A stretch of 13,825 nt of DNA from Synechococcales cyanobacterium PMM_0002 (GCA_949127925.1 CASBQX010000266.1:1-13825); one strand, 5' to 3'. Counted from the first letter of the stretch, positions 6,997-12,978 are shown. The notes: generated by a model from the letters alone, not told the origin. A program made the numbers and translations.

Positions 6997-7193
6997 GCAA
7001 GTTTGTTTGCCTGCCTCGTAGTTGGGGCTACGGTGTTCTATAGTGTTTCATTATCTAACCATGCGCTGAAAAATTCGGATCAGCCGATGCGCTACATTTC
7101 TAGGATGTGATGCATTCAGAGTTCCCAAGTCTGTGGCAGAGGTGATCAGTTAGTCAGGGTTTTGATTCAGTGGTGATTCAGTGGTGATCCGCC
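6997..7193. other. Upstream region of the transporter-HEAT gene
   Basis: No gene is seen. The stretch must hold the transporter promoter on the minus strand (TATAGA at 7041-7036 and a TAGATAAT stretch at 7059-7052 are weak -10 candidates). It contains an 11-bp tandem duplication, GATTCAGTGGT, at 7164-7174 and 7175-7185. Confidence 0.5.
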
Positions 7194-7244
7194 CAAAACT
7201 ATTCAGGGGCAGCGAGCAATGCTCGCTGCCCCTGAATAGTTTTG
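7194..7244. terminator. 51-nt perfect palindrome after infC, probable bidirectional terminator
   Basis: The 25-nt arms 7194-7218 and 7220-7244 are perfectly complementary around a single central base. The outer part, CAAAACTA/TAGTTTTG, supplies an A-tract before and a T-tract after the GC-rich core (GGGGCAGCGAGC) on both strands. It starts 11 nt after the infC stop. The position and A/T tracts fit a terminator of infC; the length and perfection of the stem are unusual. Confidence 0.75.
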
Positions 7245-7255
7245 AGGGGATGAAA

Positions 7256-7792
7256 TTAGACCTTTTTGGGAGATAGGAACATCGTCATGTTCCGCCCCTC
7301 TTGCTTAGGATCTTGCTGCAATTCGGCAACAGATTGCAGATCCGCCGCTAGCTTTTTCAGCAGCTCCTCGGCTCGGTCTTTATGCTGAATCTCGCGCCCG
7401 CGAAACATCACTGTAGCTTTTACTTTGTCGCCTGCTTTGAGGAAGCGCTCGGCTCGGTTGAGGCAGACGTTATAGTCGTGCAGCTCAATTTTGTAGCGCA
7501 TCTTCACTTCCTTGACATCAGACGTGTGCTGCTTCTTGCGAGCCTCTCGCGTCTTTTTCTCTTGTTCAAATTTGTACTTGCCGTAGTCCATGATTCGGCA
7601 GACCGGAGGATCTGCTTTATCGCTGAGCAGCACCAAATCCAGTTCTTTTTCCTCAGCGATCTTGAGCGCATCACGAGGAATCATTAGCCCTAGCATTGAG
7701 CCGTCGGTATCGATAACTCGGATTTTGGGAAAACGGATACGCTCGTTGATGGTTGGTAAGTCGCGATTCTGCTTCGTCAGAGCAATTGGCAT
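7256..7792 (-). CDS. infC: Translation initiation factor IF-3
   Basis: A 178-residue protein of normal length for cyanobacterial IF-3. It binds the 30S subunit, blocks premature 50S joining and checks initiator tRNA and start codon. The N domain (about 15-83) holds INERIRFPKIRVIDTDGS and LVLLSDKADPPVCRIMDYGKYKFEQEKK; the basic linker KTREARKKQ leads into the C domain (about 91-176) with KEVKMRYKIELHDYNV and KVKATVMFRGREIQHKD. The start codon here is ATG, not the AUU used for autoregulation in E. coli, so any feedback must act differently. No rpmI or rplT follows: the gene is monocistronic, ended by the 51-nt palindrome. The ribosome binding site is not obvious, and the leader is long and structured. 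Confidence 0.98.
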   Translation of the reverse strand: MPIALTKQNRDLPTINERIRFPKIRVIDTDGSMLGLMIPRDALKIAEEKELDLVLLSDKADPPVCRIMDYGKYKFEQEKKTREARKKQHTSDVKEVKMRYKIELHDYNVCLNRAERFLKAGDKVKATVMFRGREIQHKDRAEELLKKLAADLQSVAELQQDPKQEGRNMTMFLSPKKV

Positions 7793-7870
7793 GTGTGTCA
7801 GTTTTGTCAGGTGTTTTGTTTAGTTAAGTTTTGGGTCAACTTCAAGGGAACAATCACTCAATGCGGTCTT

Positions 7871-7918
7871 CAACGGCTAACCGTGGTGAAACCAGGACAG
7901 TCCTTAGGTTTCAGCCAC
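7871..7918 (-). promoter_or_regulatory. Structured RNA leader of infC
   Basis: On the infC-sense strand GTGG, TGAAACC (as GGTTTCA) and AGGA segments at 7918-7898 pair with those at 7900-7883: about 15 pairs with a 1-nt and a 2-nt bulge and a 3-nt loop. A second small hairpin follows directly (ACGG-TTAG-CCGT, 7882-7871). The main stem ends about 90 nt before the infC ATG. This could be a site for feedback or stability control of infC mRNA; no known riboswitch or ribosomal-protein leader is recognised. Confidence 0.4.
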
Positions 7919-7954
7919 AATGCTGCAATTGCAGATTGAGATGAGGCACGTAAA

Positions 7955-7971
7955 TAACATGACTCATGTTA
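7955..7971. promoter_or_regulatory. 17-bp palindrome upstream of infC, candidate operator
   Basis: TAACATGA-C-TCATGTTA is a perfect odd palindrome 163 bp upstream of the infC start and just downstream of a -35-like TTGACA on the same strand. The symmetry suits a dimeric repressor. No regulator can be assigned. Confidence 0.3.
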
Positions 7972-8008
7972 GATCCATCCGACCCATGTGGAACGATAGA
8001 TTTATGAA

Positions 8009-8037
8009 TCGTTATTTTGTCTGTTGCCTTTTGTCAA
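8009..8037 (-). promoter_or_regulatory. Possible infC promoter
   Basis: On the minus strand a perfect TTGACA (8037-8032) is followed after 17 nt by TAACGA (8014-8009), a poor -10. The -35 match is strong and the -10 weak. It would give a leader of about 210 nt containing the palindrome and hairpins. Confidence 0.35.
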
Positions 8038-8076
8038 GCAATAGGCTTGTCGAGCAATAGACGTCAAGCAATGGGC
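8033..8076 (-). repeat. Three imperfect direct repeats in the infC promoter region
   Basis: On the minus strand ATTGCTTGAC, ATTGCTCGAC and ATTGCTTGAC occur at 8072-8063, 8058-8049 and 8042-8033, with periods of 14 and 16 bp. The last copy contributes the TTGAC of the putative -35. They look like tandem binding sites or a slippage product. Confidence 0.6.
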
Positions 8077-8225
8077 ATCGAAGCTTGGACAACGAGTCAT
8101 GAACCTAGCTGCATGTCTTAGGCGTCCCGATGTCTTAAGGATAACTCATGCCTTGGTTAGCCACCAGTCGCCGCTAATACCGGAATCTCGAACCCTTTAG
8201 ATCAATAACTCTGCGCAGTTTTGCT

Positions 8226-8894
8226 ATGCCATCGTTGAAACCGCTGCTGAATTTGTTTTTGAAGCCGACTTGTCCATTGTGTGATCGGTCGGCGGAGGGG
8301 GTATTTTGCCGAGACTGCTGGCGGCGAGTGCAGCGTTGTCAGGTAGAGAGCCTGTCGCGGTTTTGGCAGGAGCCGCTGCCGCTGCTGCCCTGGGGACTCT
8401 ATGGAGGAGCACTCAAACAGGCGATCGCCGCCCTCAAATATGACAAGCAGCGCACCGTGGCTCGCCCGTTAGGACATGGGCTGGGGAAGGCTTGGCGTAG
8501 GGCCGCGATCGCCTGCCCACCCCTAACGGTGGTCCCGATCCCGCTCCACGTCGATAAACAAAAGCAGCGGGGGTTTAACCAGGCGGCGCTGCTGGCGGAG
8601 GCATTTTGTCAGGTGAGTCGATTGCCGCTGTGTCCAGAGGGATTGGTGCGGGTGCGGGCGACCGAGGCGCAGTTTAGTCTGTCTAGCGAGGCGCGCCTAG
8701 AAAACCTGGCCGATGCCTTTCGAGTCGGTGAGGGATTGCGCCGCCGTCCGCCGCGTGGTTCGGTGCTGCTGCTCGACGACATTTTTACCACAGGTGCCAC
8801 AATTCAAGCAGCGGCTCAGTGCCTTCAGCAGCAGCAGATTGCCGTATTTGGCGTGGTAGCGATCGCGGTAGCGGGCAGAGCCGATGCCGCGTAG
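8226..8894 (+). CDS. comF: ComF family protein (phosphoribosyltransferase-like, competence-related)
   Basis: A 222-residue protein of normal length. The N-terminus has a zinc-finger-like C16-P-L-C19 ... C28-x2-C31. The C-terminal type I phosphoribosyltransferase fold carries RGFNQA (115-120) and the PRPP loop VLLLDDIFTTGAT (180-192), the family signature. ComF proteins are needed for DNA uptake in naturally transformable bacteria, including Synechocystis, probably at the stage where single-stranded DNA enters the cytoplasm. The enzymatic substrate, if any, is unknown. The ATG at 8226 lacks a Shine-Dalgarno sequence. The gene is convergent with the next one, with only 14 bp between their stops. 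It has no competence gene neighbours here. Confidence 0.93.
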   Translation: MPSLKPLLNLFLKPTCPLCDRSAEGVFCRDCWRRVQRCQVESLSRFWQEPLPLLPWGLYGGALKQAIAALKYDKQRTVARPLGHGLGKAWRRAAIACPPLTVVPIPLHVDKQKQRGFNQAALLAEAFCQVSRLPLCPEGLVRVRATEAQFSLSSEARLENLADAFRVGEGLRRRPPRGSVLLLDDIFTTGATIQAAAQCLQQQQIAVFGVVAIAVAGRADAA

Positions 8895-8908
8895 CCCTGC
8901 GCGTGACG

Positions 8909-9262
8909 TTAGCCCTGCACCTTGATGCGAGTCAACGGCGCGCCATTATTGCCAAATATGGGTGCTGGATCAAGGCCAGTAATTTGGTGAAATTGATCCG
9001 GCGTTAGGGTGCTGATAATCGGCTGGCTTTCCCAGCTCAAAAGCCGCTCTTGCAACCGATGCAAAAATTTTAGGCCACGCGGCATCGGTACGGTTAGCCA
9101 ACCATCGACCAAGGTTTCAACCAACGCCAGCTCAATTAAAGGCGCTACATAAACCCCTAGCCAGTCGTCTAAAGCCCGGTTAAACACGAGTGCATCCTCT
9201 CCTGCTAGTTGGTAGGCGTTCACAATGTGCTTTATGCGTTGCGGGTTGGCTTGCTGCCCCAT
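8909..9262 (-). CDS. Conserved-looking small protein of unknown function
   Basis: A 117-residue soluble protein, MGQQANPQRIKHIVNAYQ.... It has a helical core (NRALDDWLGVYVAPLIELALVETLVDGWL, residues 28-56) and a C-terminal LTPDQFHQITGLDPAPIFG motif. I recall similar unannotated cyanobacterial proteins of this length but cannot give a function. The reading frame extends upstream to an ATG at 9340. I chose 9262 because GAGAGAGATAGGCAG precedes it as a plausible ribosome binding site and because the extra 26 residues look unstructured. There is no signal peptide. It converges on comF. A 14-bp tandem duplication lies just upstream of its start. Confidence 0.75.
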   Translation of the reverse strand: MGQQANPQRIKHIVNAYQLAGEDALVFNRALDDWLGVYVAPLIELALVETLVDGWLTVPMPRGLKFLHRLQERLLSWESQPIISTLTPDQFHQITGLDPAPIFGNNGAPLTRIKVQG

Positions 9263-9280
9263 CTGCCTATCTCTCTCATT

Positions 9281-9308
9281 GCCAGTATCTTCTTGCCAGT
9301 ATCTTCTG
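9281..9308 (-). repeat. 14-bp tandem duplication upstream of the small protein gene
   Basis: GCCAGTATCTTCTT at 9281-9294 is repeated as GCCAGTATCTTCTG at 9295-9308. Read on the minus strand each copy contains GATACT, a -10-like hexamer, 20-45 bp before the chosen start, so the duplication may have doubled a promoter element. A further -10-like TATAGT lies at 9315-9310. Confidence 0.6.
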
Positions 9309-9429
9309 ACACTATAGGGCGCCACAGAAAAATCGCCCAAAAAATCAGTGCCAAGCGGCTGTAAATTTAGCCGGACTCGGTCTAAGATTGGTGGGTTGAA
9401 CTGTTTAGTTCTTTTGCTTCCCTTTTGCC

Positions 9430-9981
9430 ATGCCTAACTTCAGCTTGCGATCGCACCTGACTCGGTTCTCAATGCTGTCACTAGTGGCAGCAGGATTCTC
9501 AGTTGGGCTAATTACTGCGGCTCCTGCTACAGCCGCCTTCGACTTTAGGTCGCGTAACAGCGTCAACGAACGTGACTACGCAACCTGTGCCAGTAGTTTG
9601 TTAGAAACAGGAATTGCAGAAACAGATGCAGCCTCGGCCTGTGCGCGCTCACTGTATCCGCTTGAGCTATCGAGCTGCGTAGACAGCATCAAGAATAACG
9701 AAACGTTGGCTGCCACCGACGTGCTGAGTGCCTGCCAGCGGGTGCGCCGTCCCCTAGAACTCGCAACTTGCTACAACGAGATTGAAACGGGTGATGATGC
9801 GGCCACCCGGTCGGACGTGCTTGATCATTGCCGCCGCAGCCTTTTACCCGAGCGGTTTTCTAGCTGTGTGGTGGGTATCAGGCAAGAGACAACGCTCTCG
9901 ACTGCCGCTGCCATGGGCACCTGCATTGATTCAGGCGACGCGCCTTCTGCGGATCTGCCGACCCTGACGCCGCTGCGATAG
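9430..9981 (+). CDS. Secreted protein with four cysteine-pair repeats, unknown function
   Basis: A 183-residue protein. Residues 1-36 are a clear Sec signal peptide (basic RSHLTR, hydrophobic LSLVAAGFSVGLITA, cleavage near APATAA-FDF). The mature part has exactly eight cysteines at 53, 71, 83, 102, 114, 134, 146 and 165. The spacings alternate 18-20 and 12, so it consists of four tandem units of about 31 residues, each with Cys-x17-19-Cys followed by a basic/Leu-Pro stretch (ARSLYPLEL, QRVRRPLEL, RRSLLPERF) leading into the next Cys. An extracytoplasmic disulphide-linked helical repeat is likely. I recognise no named family. No Shine-Dalgarno is seen before the ATG. It converges on the TPR protein gene, another secreted protein. 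Confidence 0.85.
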   Translation: MPNFSLRSHLTRFSMLSLVAAGFSVGLITAAPATAAFDFRSRNSVNERDYATCASSLLETGIAETDAASACARSLYPLELSSCVDSIKNNETLAATDVLSACQRVRRPLELATCYNEIETGDDAATRSDVLDHCRRSLLPERFSSCVVGIRQETTLSTAAAMGTCIDSGDAPSADLPTLTPLR

Positions 9982-10015
9982 GGCGCAGGTCTTTTATGGG
10001 TAAGGGTGGAATGGG

Positions 10016-10063
10016 TGAGTTTTGAGTTTTGAGTTGACCGTCTAACTTAAAACTCAAAACTTA
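10016..10063. terminator. Long hairpin between convergent genes, probable bidirectional terminator
   Basis: GTTTTGAGTTTTGAGTT (10019-10035) pairs with 10044-10060 through 17 positions with one G-T wobble, and the stem extends outward by three more pairs, one a wobble. The loop is 8 nt. The gene ends are at 9981 and 10065, so the hairpin exactly fills the gap. It is AT-rich, with T-runs inside the stem and no GC core. Confidence 0.65.
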
Positions 10064-10064
10064 T

Positions 10065-10985
10065 TTAAGTCTCACGCCTAACCTCGTCCAACAAGGAATT
10101 ACAGGGTTTCCGACTGCGCTGATCGCGAACCCCAAGAGTGCGGTTGTTGGCGCGGCATTCTTCCCAAGCAATTTGGTTGACTAAACTCTGGGGTAACTGG
10201 CTTGCTTGGGTCAGCGCCTGCCGGAAATACTCAAGGCTTTGCTGGTCTTCTCCTTGTCGTACCAAAATTTGGGCTTTTAAGTAAAACAGATCTGGGTTGT
10301 TGGGCGTGGCGACCAGCGCCCGATCGACAGCGGCGATCGCATTATCTAGCAGCTCTAAATCGCGGTAACCAATCGCCAGACCTCGATCGACTAAGAACTC
10401 AGGAGCCGCATGGGCTTCAAGCCGCTCAATCGCCTGGGTAGGGCTGGTAAACGGTAGGTTAACCGCCAGCAGCAAGTCCATATAGCCTTTTATCAGGTTG
10501 AGTTCGGGGTCGTTTGGAGCAATTTTGGCGGCCTGGTCTAGGTTGTCAAACACTGCTTGCAGGTTGCTCAGGACTGTGGGCGTAGCGGCTACCGTGCTGC
10601 TACTGGTGGCCACTGTGTATGCCCCTTCTAAAAAATATCCGGCGGCAATATAAATATGGCCTCGTAAGCGGTCGCGGCGCACCAGTTGTTCCGCTGTTTC
10701 ACGGGTGCGGGTGGCGTTGGCAGACAAGGCATCCCAATCTTGGTCTAGGTACGCCAGCGAGGCGCGCATTGCATAGGCTAATGGTTCAGTCGTCTGAGCA
10801 TCGCGCAAGAGTGCGTTGGCTCGCTGGTAGTCGCCATCGGCAAACAAGGCCAGAAAAGCAGCCTCGGTATTGGCATCAATGGCACGAGGATTGGTGGTTC
10901 GGAACGGATCTGCCAAGGCGGGCAGAGAAAATGTGGTGCAGGCGATCGCCACCCCACTGACCAGCGCTGTTATTATCCGCCGCAT
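10065..10985 (-). CDS. Secreted tetratricopeptide-repeat protein
   Basis: A 306-residue protein starting MRRIITALVSGVAIACTTFSLPALADPF, a standard signal peptide cleaved after ALA, so the protein is probably periplasmic or thylakoid-lumenal. The mature part is helical, with TPR-like units near the C-terminus: FDNLDQAAKIAPNDPELNLIKGY and LLDNAIAAVDRALVATPNNPDLFYLKAQI, followed by EDQQSLEYFRQALTQA. Such proteins act as binding scaffolds; the partner is unknown. The frame is open to an ATG at 11081 (338 residues, with GGAG 8 nt before it). I prefer 10985 because AAAGG lies 8 nt upstream and because the longer form would bury the signal peptide behind 32 residues. The stop lies 2 bp from the end of the shared hairpin. 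Confidence 0.85.
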   Translation of the reverse strand: MRRIITALVSGVAIACTTFSLPALADPFRTTNPRAIDANTEAAFLALFADGDYQRANALLRDAQTTEPLAYAMRASLAYLDQDWDALSANATRTRETAEQLVRRDRLRGHIYIAAGYFLEGAYTVATSSSTVAATPTVLSNLQAVFDNLDQAAKIAPNDPELNLIKGYMDLLLAVNLPFTSPTQAIERLEAHAAPEFLVDRGLAIGYRDLELLDNAIAAVDRALVATPNNPDLFYLKAQILVRQGEDQQSLEYFRQALTQASQLPQSLVNQIAWEECRANNRTLGVRDQRSRKPCNSLLDEVRRET

Positions 10986-11320
10986 TCTAGGTACCTTTGA
11001 AACAATGTTAGAGGACAGTTGAGCTGCATTAGCGGTTTGAAACGCGCTAGAGTTTTGAGAACAAGCCGTTGCGACAGACATGCAATGTCTCCATGAAGCG
11101 TCTGAATCACTTAACTAGTTTACGATTCTGAGGCGGAGGTGTGGGGCTGTCCTGATCACTCTCTGGGACGCGATCGCCCCCCAGAGAGTTCTAGAGTTTG
11201 GCAGAATAGCAGGTAGGCCGACCAGCCCCTGAGCCGCTGAGTCATATTCTGCTCTGACTTTTGCCCCAGCTCTCATGTTCCCTCCTCTCTTCTCCCTCCT
11301 CCACTATCTTTTTCTTGCCC
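10986..11320. other. Divergent region between the TPR gene and the ABC ATPase gene
   Basis: If the short TPR start is right, these 335 bases are non-coding. They hold a 10-bp hairpin with a HIP1 site in its loop (11158-11189) and a pyrimidine-rich tract (11278-11320) that ends at the ABC gene start. No firm promoter is recognised. Confidence 0.5.
11158..11189. repeat. Inverted repeat with a HIP1 site in its loop
   Basis: ACTCTCTGGG (11158-11167) and CCCAGAGAGT (11180-11189) form a perfect 10-bp stem around ACGCGATCGCCC, which contains GCGATCGC. It lies between two divergent genes, about 130 bp before the ABC gene start. Purpose unknown. Confidence 0.7.
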
Positions 11321-11992
11321 ATGCTCCACATCCAAAACCTGACGTATCATCCTCCAGCTACTCCTGCTGCCATTCTCAAATCGATCAATTTAGAATTGGC
11401 TCCGCAGCAAATGGGCTTAATTGTGGGACCTAGCGGATCAGGTAAAAGCACCCTGCTAGAAATTTTGGCAGGATTGGCCAAAAAAACGTCGGGGAGTATC
11501 CGCTGGCGAGATCAGGAATTGCTGCCAGATCATCTGCGCGAATTGGGCGGTTTGGTGTTTCAGTTTCCCGAGCGGCATTTTTGTGGCGATACGATTCTAG
11601 ATGAACTACGGCTGGGGCATCCCGAGTTGGGCACAGAGCGGATCGACTTGGCCTTGCAAGAGGTGGGGCTGGCGCATCTATCGCTTAAAACCTCGCCTCG
11701 CGCTCTCAGCGGTGGTCAGCAGCGGCGATTGGCCTTGTCGGTGCAGCTGATTCGGCAGCCGTTTCTGCTACTGTTAGACGAACCCACCGCCGGATTAGAT
11801 TGGTCAATGCGGCGACAGCTATCTAGCGTGTTGGCCAAGCTGAAGCAGGATTGGTGTTTGCTGGTGGTCTCTCACGATGCTAGTGAACTGGCCGCGATCG
11901 CCGATCGGTGCTGGACGTTGGAGCAGGGGGTGTTGAAAGCCGTCAATCCGGCGAGTTTTGTCGGAGTGCCGAAGCAAGGTGTAGGGGGATGA
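11321..11992 (+). CDS. ABC transporter ATP-binding protein, ECF/CbiO or plastid NAP14-like
   Basis: A 223-residue ATPase subunit that would power an unidentified importer. Complete motifs are present: Walker A GPSGSGKST (36-44), Q-loop VFQFPERHFCGDTILDELRLG (79-99), signature LSGGQQRR (129-136), Walker B LLLLDE (149-154), D-loop AGLD and switch His185. The Q-loop text (VFQFPERHF) is typical of ECF-type EcfA/CbiO ATPases and their plant plastid relatives, suggesting metal or vitamin transport (inference). No permease or substrate-binding gene is adjacent. An earlier in-frame TTG (11261) is unlikely because conserved sequence begins at MLHIQNLTY. Upstream is a pyrimidine-rich tract without Shine-Dalgarno. 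The stop overlaps the rsmG start (ATGA), so the two genes are translationally coupled. Confidence 0.92.
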   Translation: MLHIQNLTYHPPATPAAILKSINLELAPQQMGLIVGPSGSGKSTLLEILAGLAKKTSGSIRWRDQELLPDHLRELGGLVFQFPERHFCGDTILDELRLGHPELGTERIDLALQEVGLAHLSLKTSPRALSGGQQRRLALSVQLIRQPFLLLLDEPTAGLDWSMRRQLSSVLAKLKQDWCLLVVSHDASELAAIADRCWTLEQGVLKAVNPASFVGVPKQGVGG

Positions 11993-12978
11993 TGCAAAGT
12001 AATGGGGTGCCGAATTTACCGTTAGACGTGCCGTTAGAGTTGCCGCCCGATCTACCCGAGAATTTACCTGAAAATCCACCTGCAAGCCTACCTGTAGATC
12101 TACCTGCAAGCCTACCTGTAGATCTACCGACAACCCTGGCCGCAGAGCTGCCGCTGCTGCTCGAACTCTGGCAATCTACCTGCGGCTGGCAGCCCGATAT
12201 TGCCCAACACCAGCAGTTTCAGCATCTGTATGCCCAGATTTTGGACGGCAACCAGCGCCTCAACCTGACTCGGATTACGGAACTAACAGAGTTTTGGGAG
12301 AAACATTTGTGGGACTCGCTGAGTGGACTCATGCCATTCTTGGGAGCGGCGAATCGGCAGATAGAGGCTGAGACTGGGGCTGAATCTGGGGCTGAGACTG
12401 GGGCTGAATCTGAGACTGAGTCTAGAGTTTCAGCGATAGATCCGCCTATGACCTTAGGGCAGCTCCCGAGTCCGTTTAGCGTCATCGACATTGGGACGGG
12501 TGCGGGGTTTCCCGGCATTCCAGTGGCGATCGCCTTCCCAGATGCCACGGTGACCCTGTTAGATTCAACCCGCAAAAAAATTGCTTTCATCGACAGTATG
12601 CTGGTCGCTCTAAAGCTTTCTAACGCCAAAACCTGGGTCGAGCGCGTGGAGCAAATCGGGCAGCAGCGTCAGCACCGAGGAGCCTACGATGTGGCTCTAT
12701 TGAGGGCGGTGGCTCCCGCTACAGTTTGTGCCGAATATGCCTTGCCACTGCTCAGTGCCAATGGGCTAGCCATTCTTTATCGCGGCCAGTGGACGGCGGA
12801 CGAAGAGACGGCGTTGGAGGGGGCGATCGCCCAGCTTGGGGGCAGACTGGAGCACGTGGCGCAGTTCACGACGCCGCTATCTCAAAGCCAGCGGCATTGC
12901 CTCTATCTGCGCAAAGTGGCTCCTACTCCTGGCCAGTTTCCCCGCGCGGTGGGCGTTCCCTCCCAACTACCCCTATAG
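11989..12978 (+). CDS. rsmG: 16S rRNA (guanine-527-N7)-methyltransferase with repeat expansions
   Basis: A 329-residue RsmG/GidB, which methylates N7 of G527 in the 530 loop of 16S rRNA using SAM. Family blocks: NLTRITELTEFWEKHLWDSL (92-111), SAM motif VIDIGTGAGFPG (165-176), LLDSTRKKIAFI (190-201), RAVAP (239-243) and the C-terminal FPRAVGVPSQLPL (317-329). Bacterial RsmG is usually about 205-250 residues; the excess comes from an N-terminal tetrapeptide array (residues 9-56, xLPx) and an acidic insertion (127-146, AE[TS]G) placed just before the SAM motif. The start ATG overlaps the ABC stop by 4 bp; an adjacent ATG at 11992 and AGGGGG before it make the exact start uncertain by one codon. 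All core motifs are intact, so it is probably active. Confidence 0.95.
   Translation: MMQSNGVPNLPLDVPLELPPDLPENLPENPPASLPVDLPASLPVDLPTTLAAELPLLLELWQSTCGWQPDIAQHQQFQHLYAQILDGNQRLNLTRITELTEFWEKHLWDSLSGLMPFLGAANRQIEAETGAESGAETGAESETESRVSAIDPPMTLGQLPSPFSVIDIGTGAGFPGIPVAIAFPDATVTLLDSTRKKIAFIDSMLVALKLSNAKTWVERVEQIGQQRQHRGAYDVALLRAVAPATVCAEYALPLLSANGLAILYRGQWTADEETALEGAIAQLGGRLEHVAQFTTPLSQSQRHCLYLRKVAPTPGQFPRAVGVPSQLPL
12013..12132 (+). repeat. 12-nt tandem array (about ten units) in the 5' part of rsmG
   Basis: Successive 12-mers in frame begin AATTTACCGTTA, GACGTGCCGTTA, GAGTTGCCGCCC, GATCTACCCGAG and continue to GATCTACCGACA. Each encodes one tetrapeptide [NDES]-[LVP]-P-x. Units 6-9 form a perfect higher-order 24-bp duplication (12078-12101 and 12102-12125), a sign of recent expansion. 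Confidence 0.9.
12367..12426 (+). repeat. Second 12-nt tandem array (five units) inside rsmG
   Basis: Units GCTGAGACTGGG, GCTGAATCTGGG, GCTGAGACTGGG, GCTGAATCTGAG and ACTGAGTCTAGA encode AETG, AESG, AETG, AESE, TESR. The first four form two 24-bp copies (12367-12390, 12391-12414) differing at one base. The array encodes an acidic loop immediately upstream of the SAM-binding motif. Confidence 0.9.

Larger units (their letters stand above)
7793..8225. other. Divergent intergenic region between infC and comF
   Basis: These 433 bases hold no convincing gene. On the minus (infC) side there are a strong leader hairpin (7883-7918), a 12-bp palindrome CTGCAATTGCAG (7923-7934), a 17-bp palindrome (7955-7971) and a -35-like TTGACA inside a set of three direct repeats (8033-8076). 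On the comF side a weak TTGGTT (8153-8158) and TAATAC (8175-8180), 16 bp apart, are the best promoter candidate. Confidence 0.6.

Noticed and set aside
7382..7823. Plus-strand frames of 77-101 codons over infC
   Set aside because: They are antisense to a certain infC gene and show no family features.
8224..8412. Alanine-rich antisense frame over the start of comF
   Set aside because: Composition is an artefact of the GC-rich antisense strand; comF motifs are in the plus frame.
12013..12132. Tandem array considered as a CRISPR or iteron origin
   Set aside because: The 12-nt units have no unique spacers and remain in frame within rsmG; it is a coding tandem repeat.
11819..12133. Minus-strand frame with a DLQVGLQVDLQVG repeat
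   Set aside because: The repeat is just the antisense reading of the 12-nt array in rsmG; the plus-strand frame is the conserved one.
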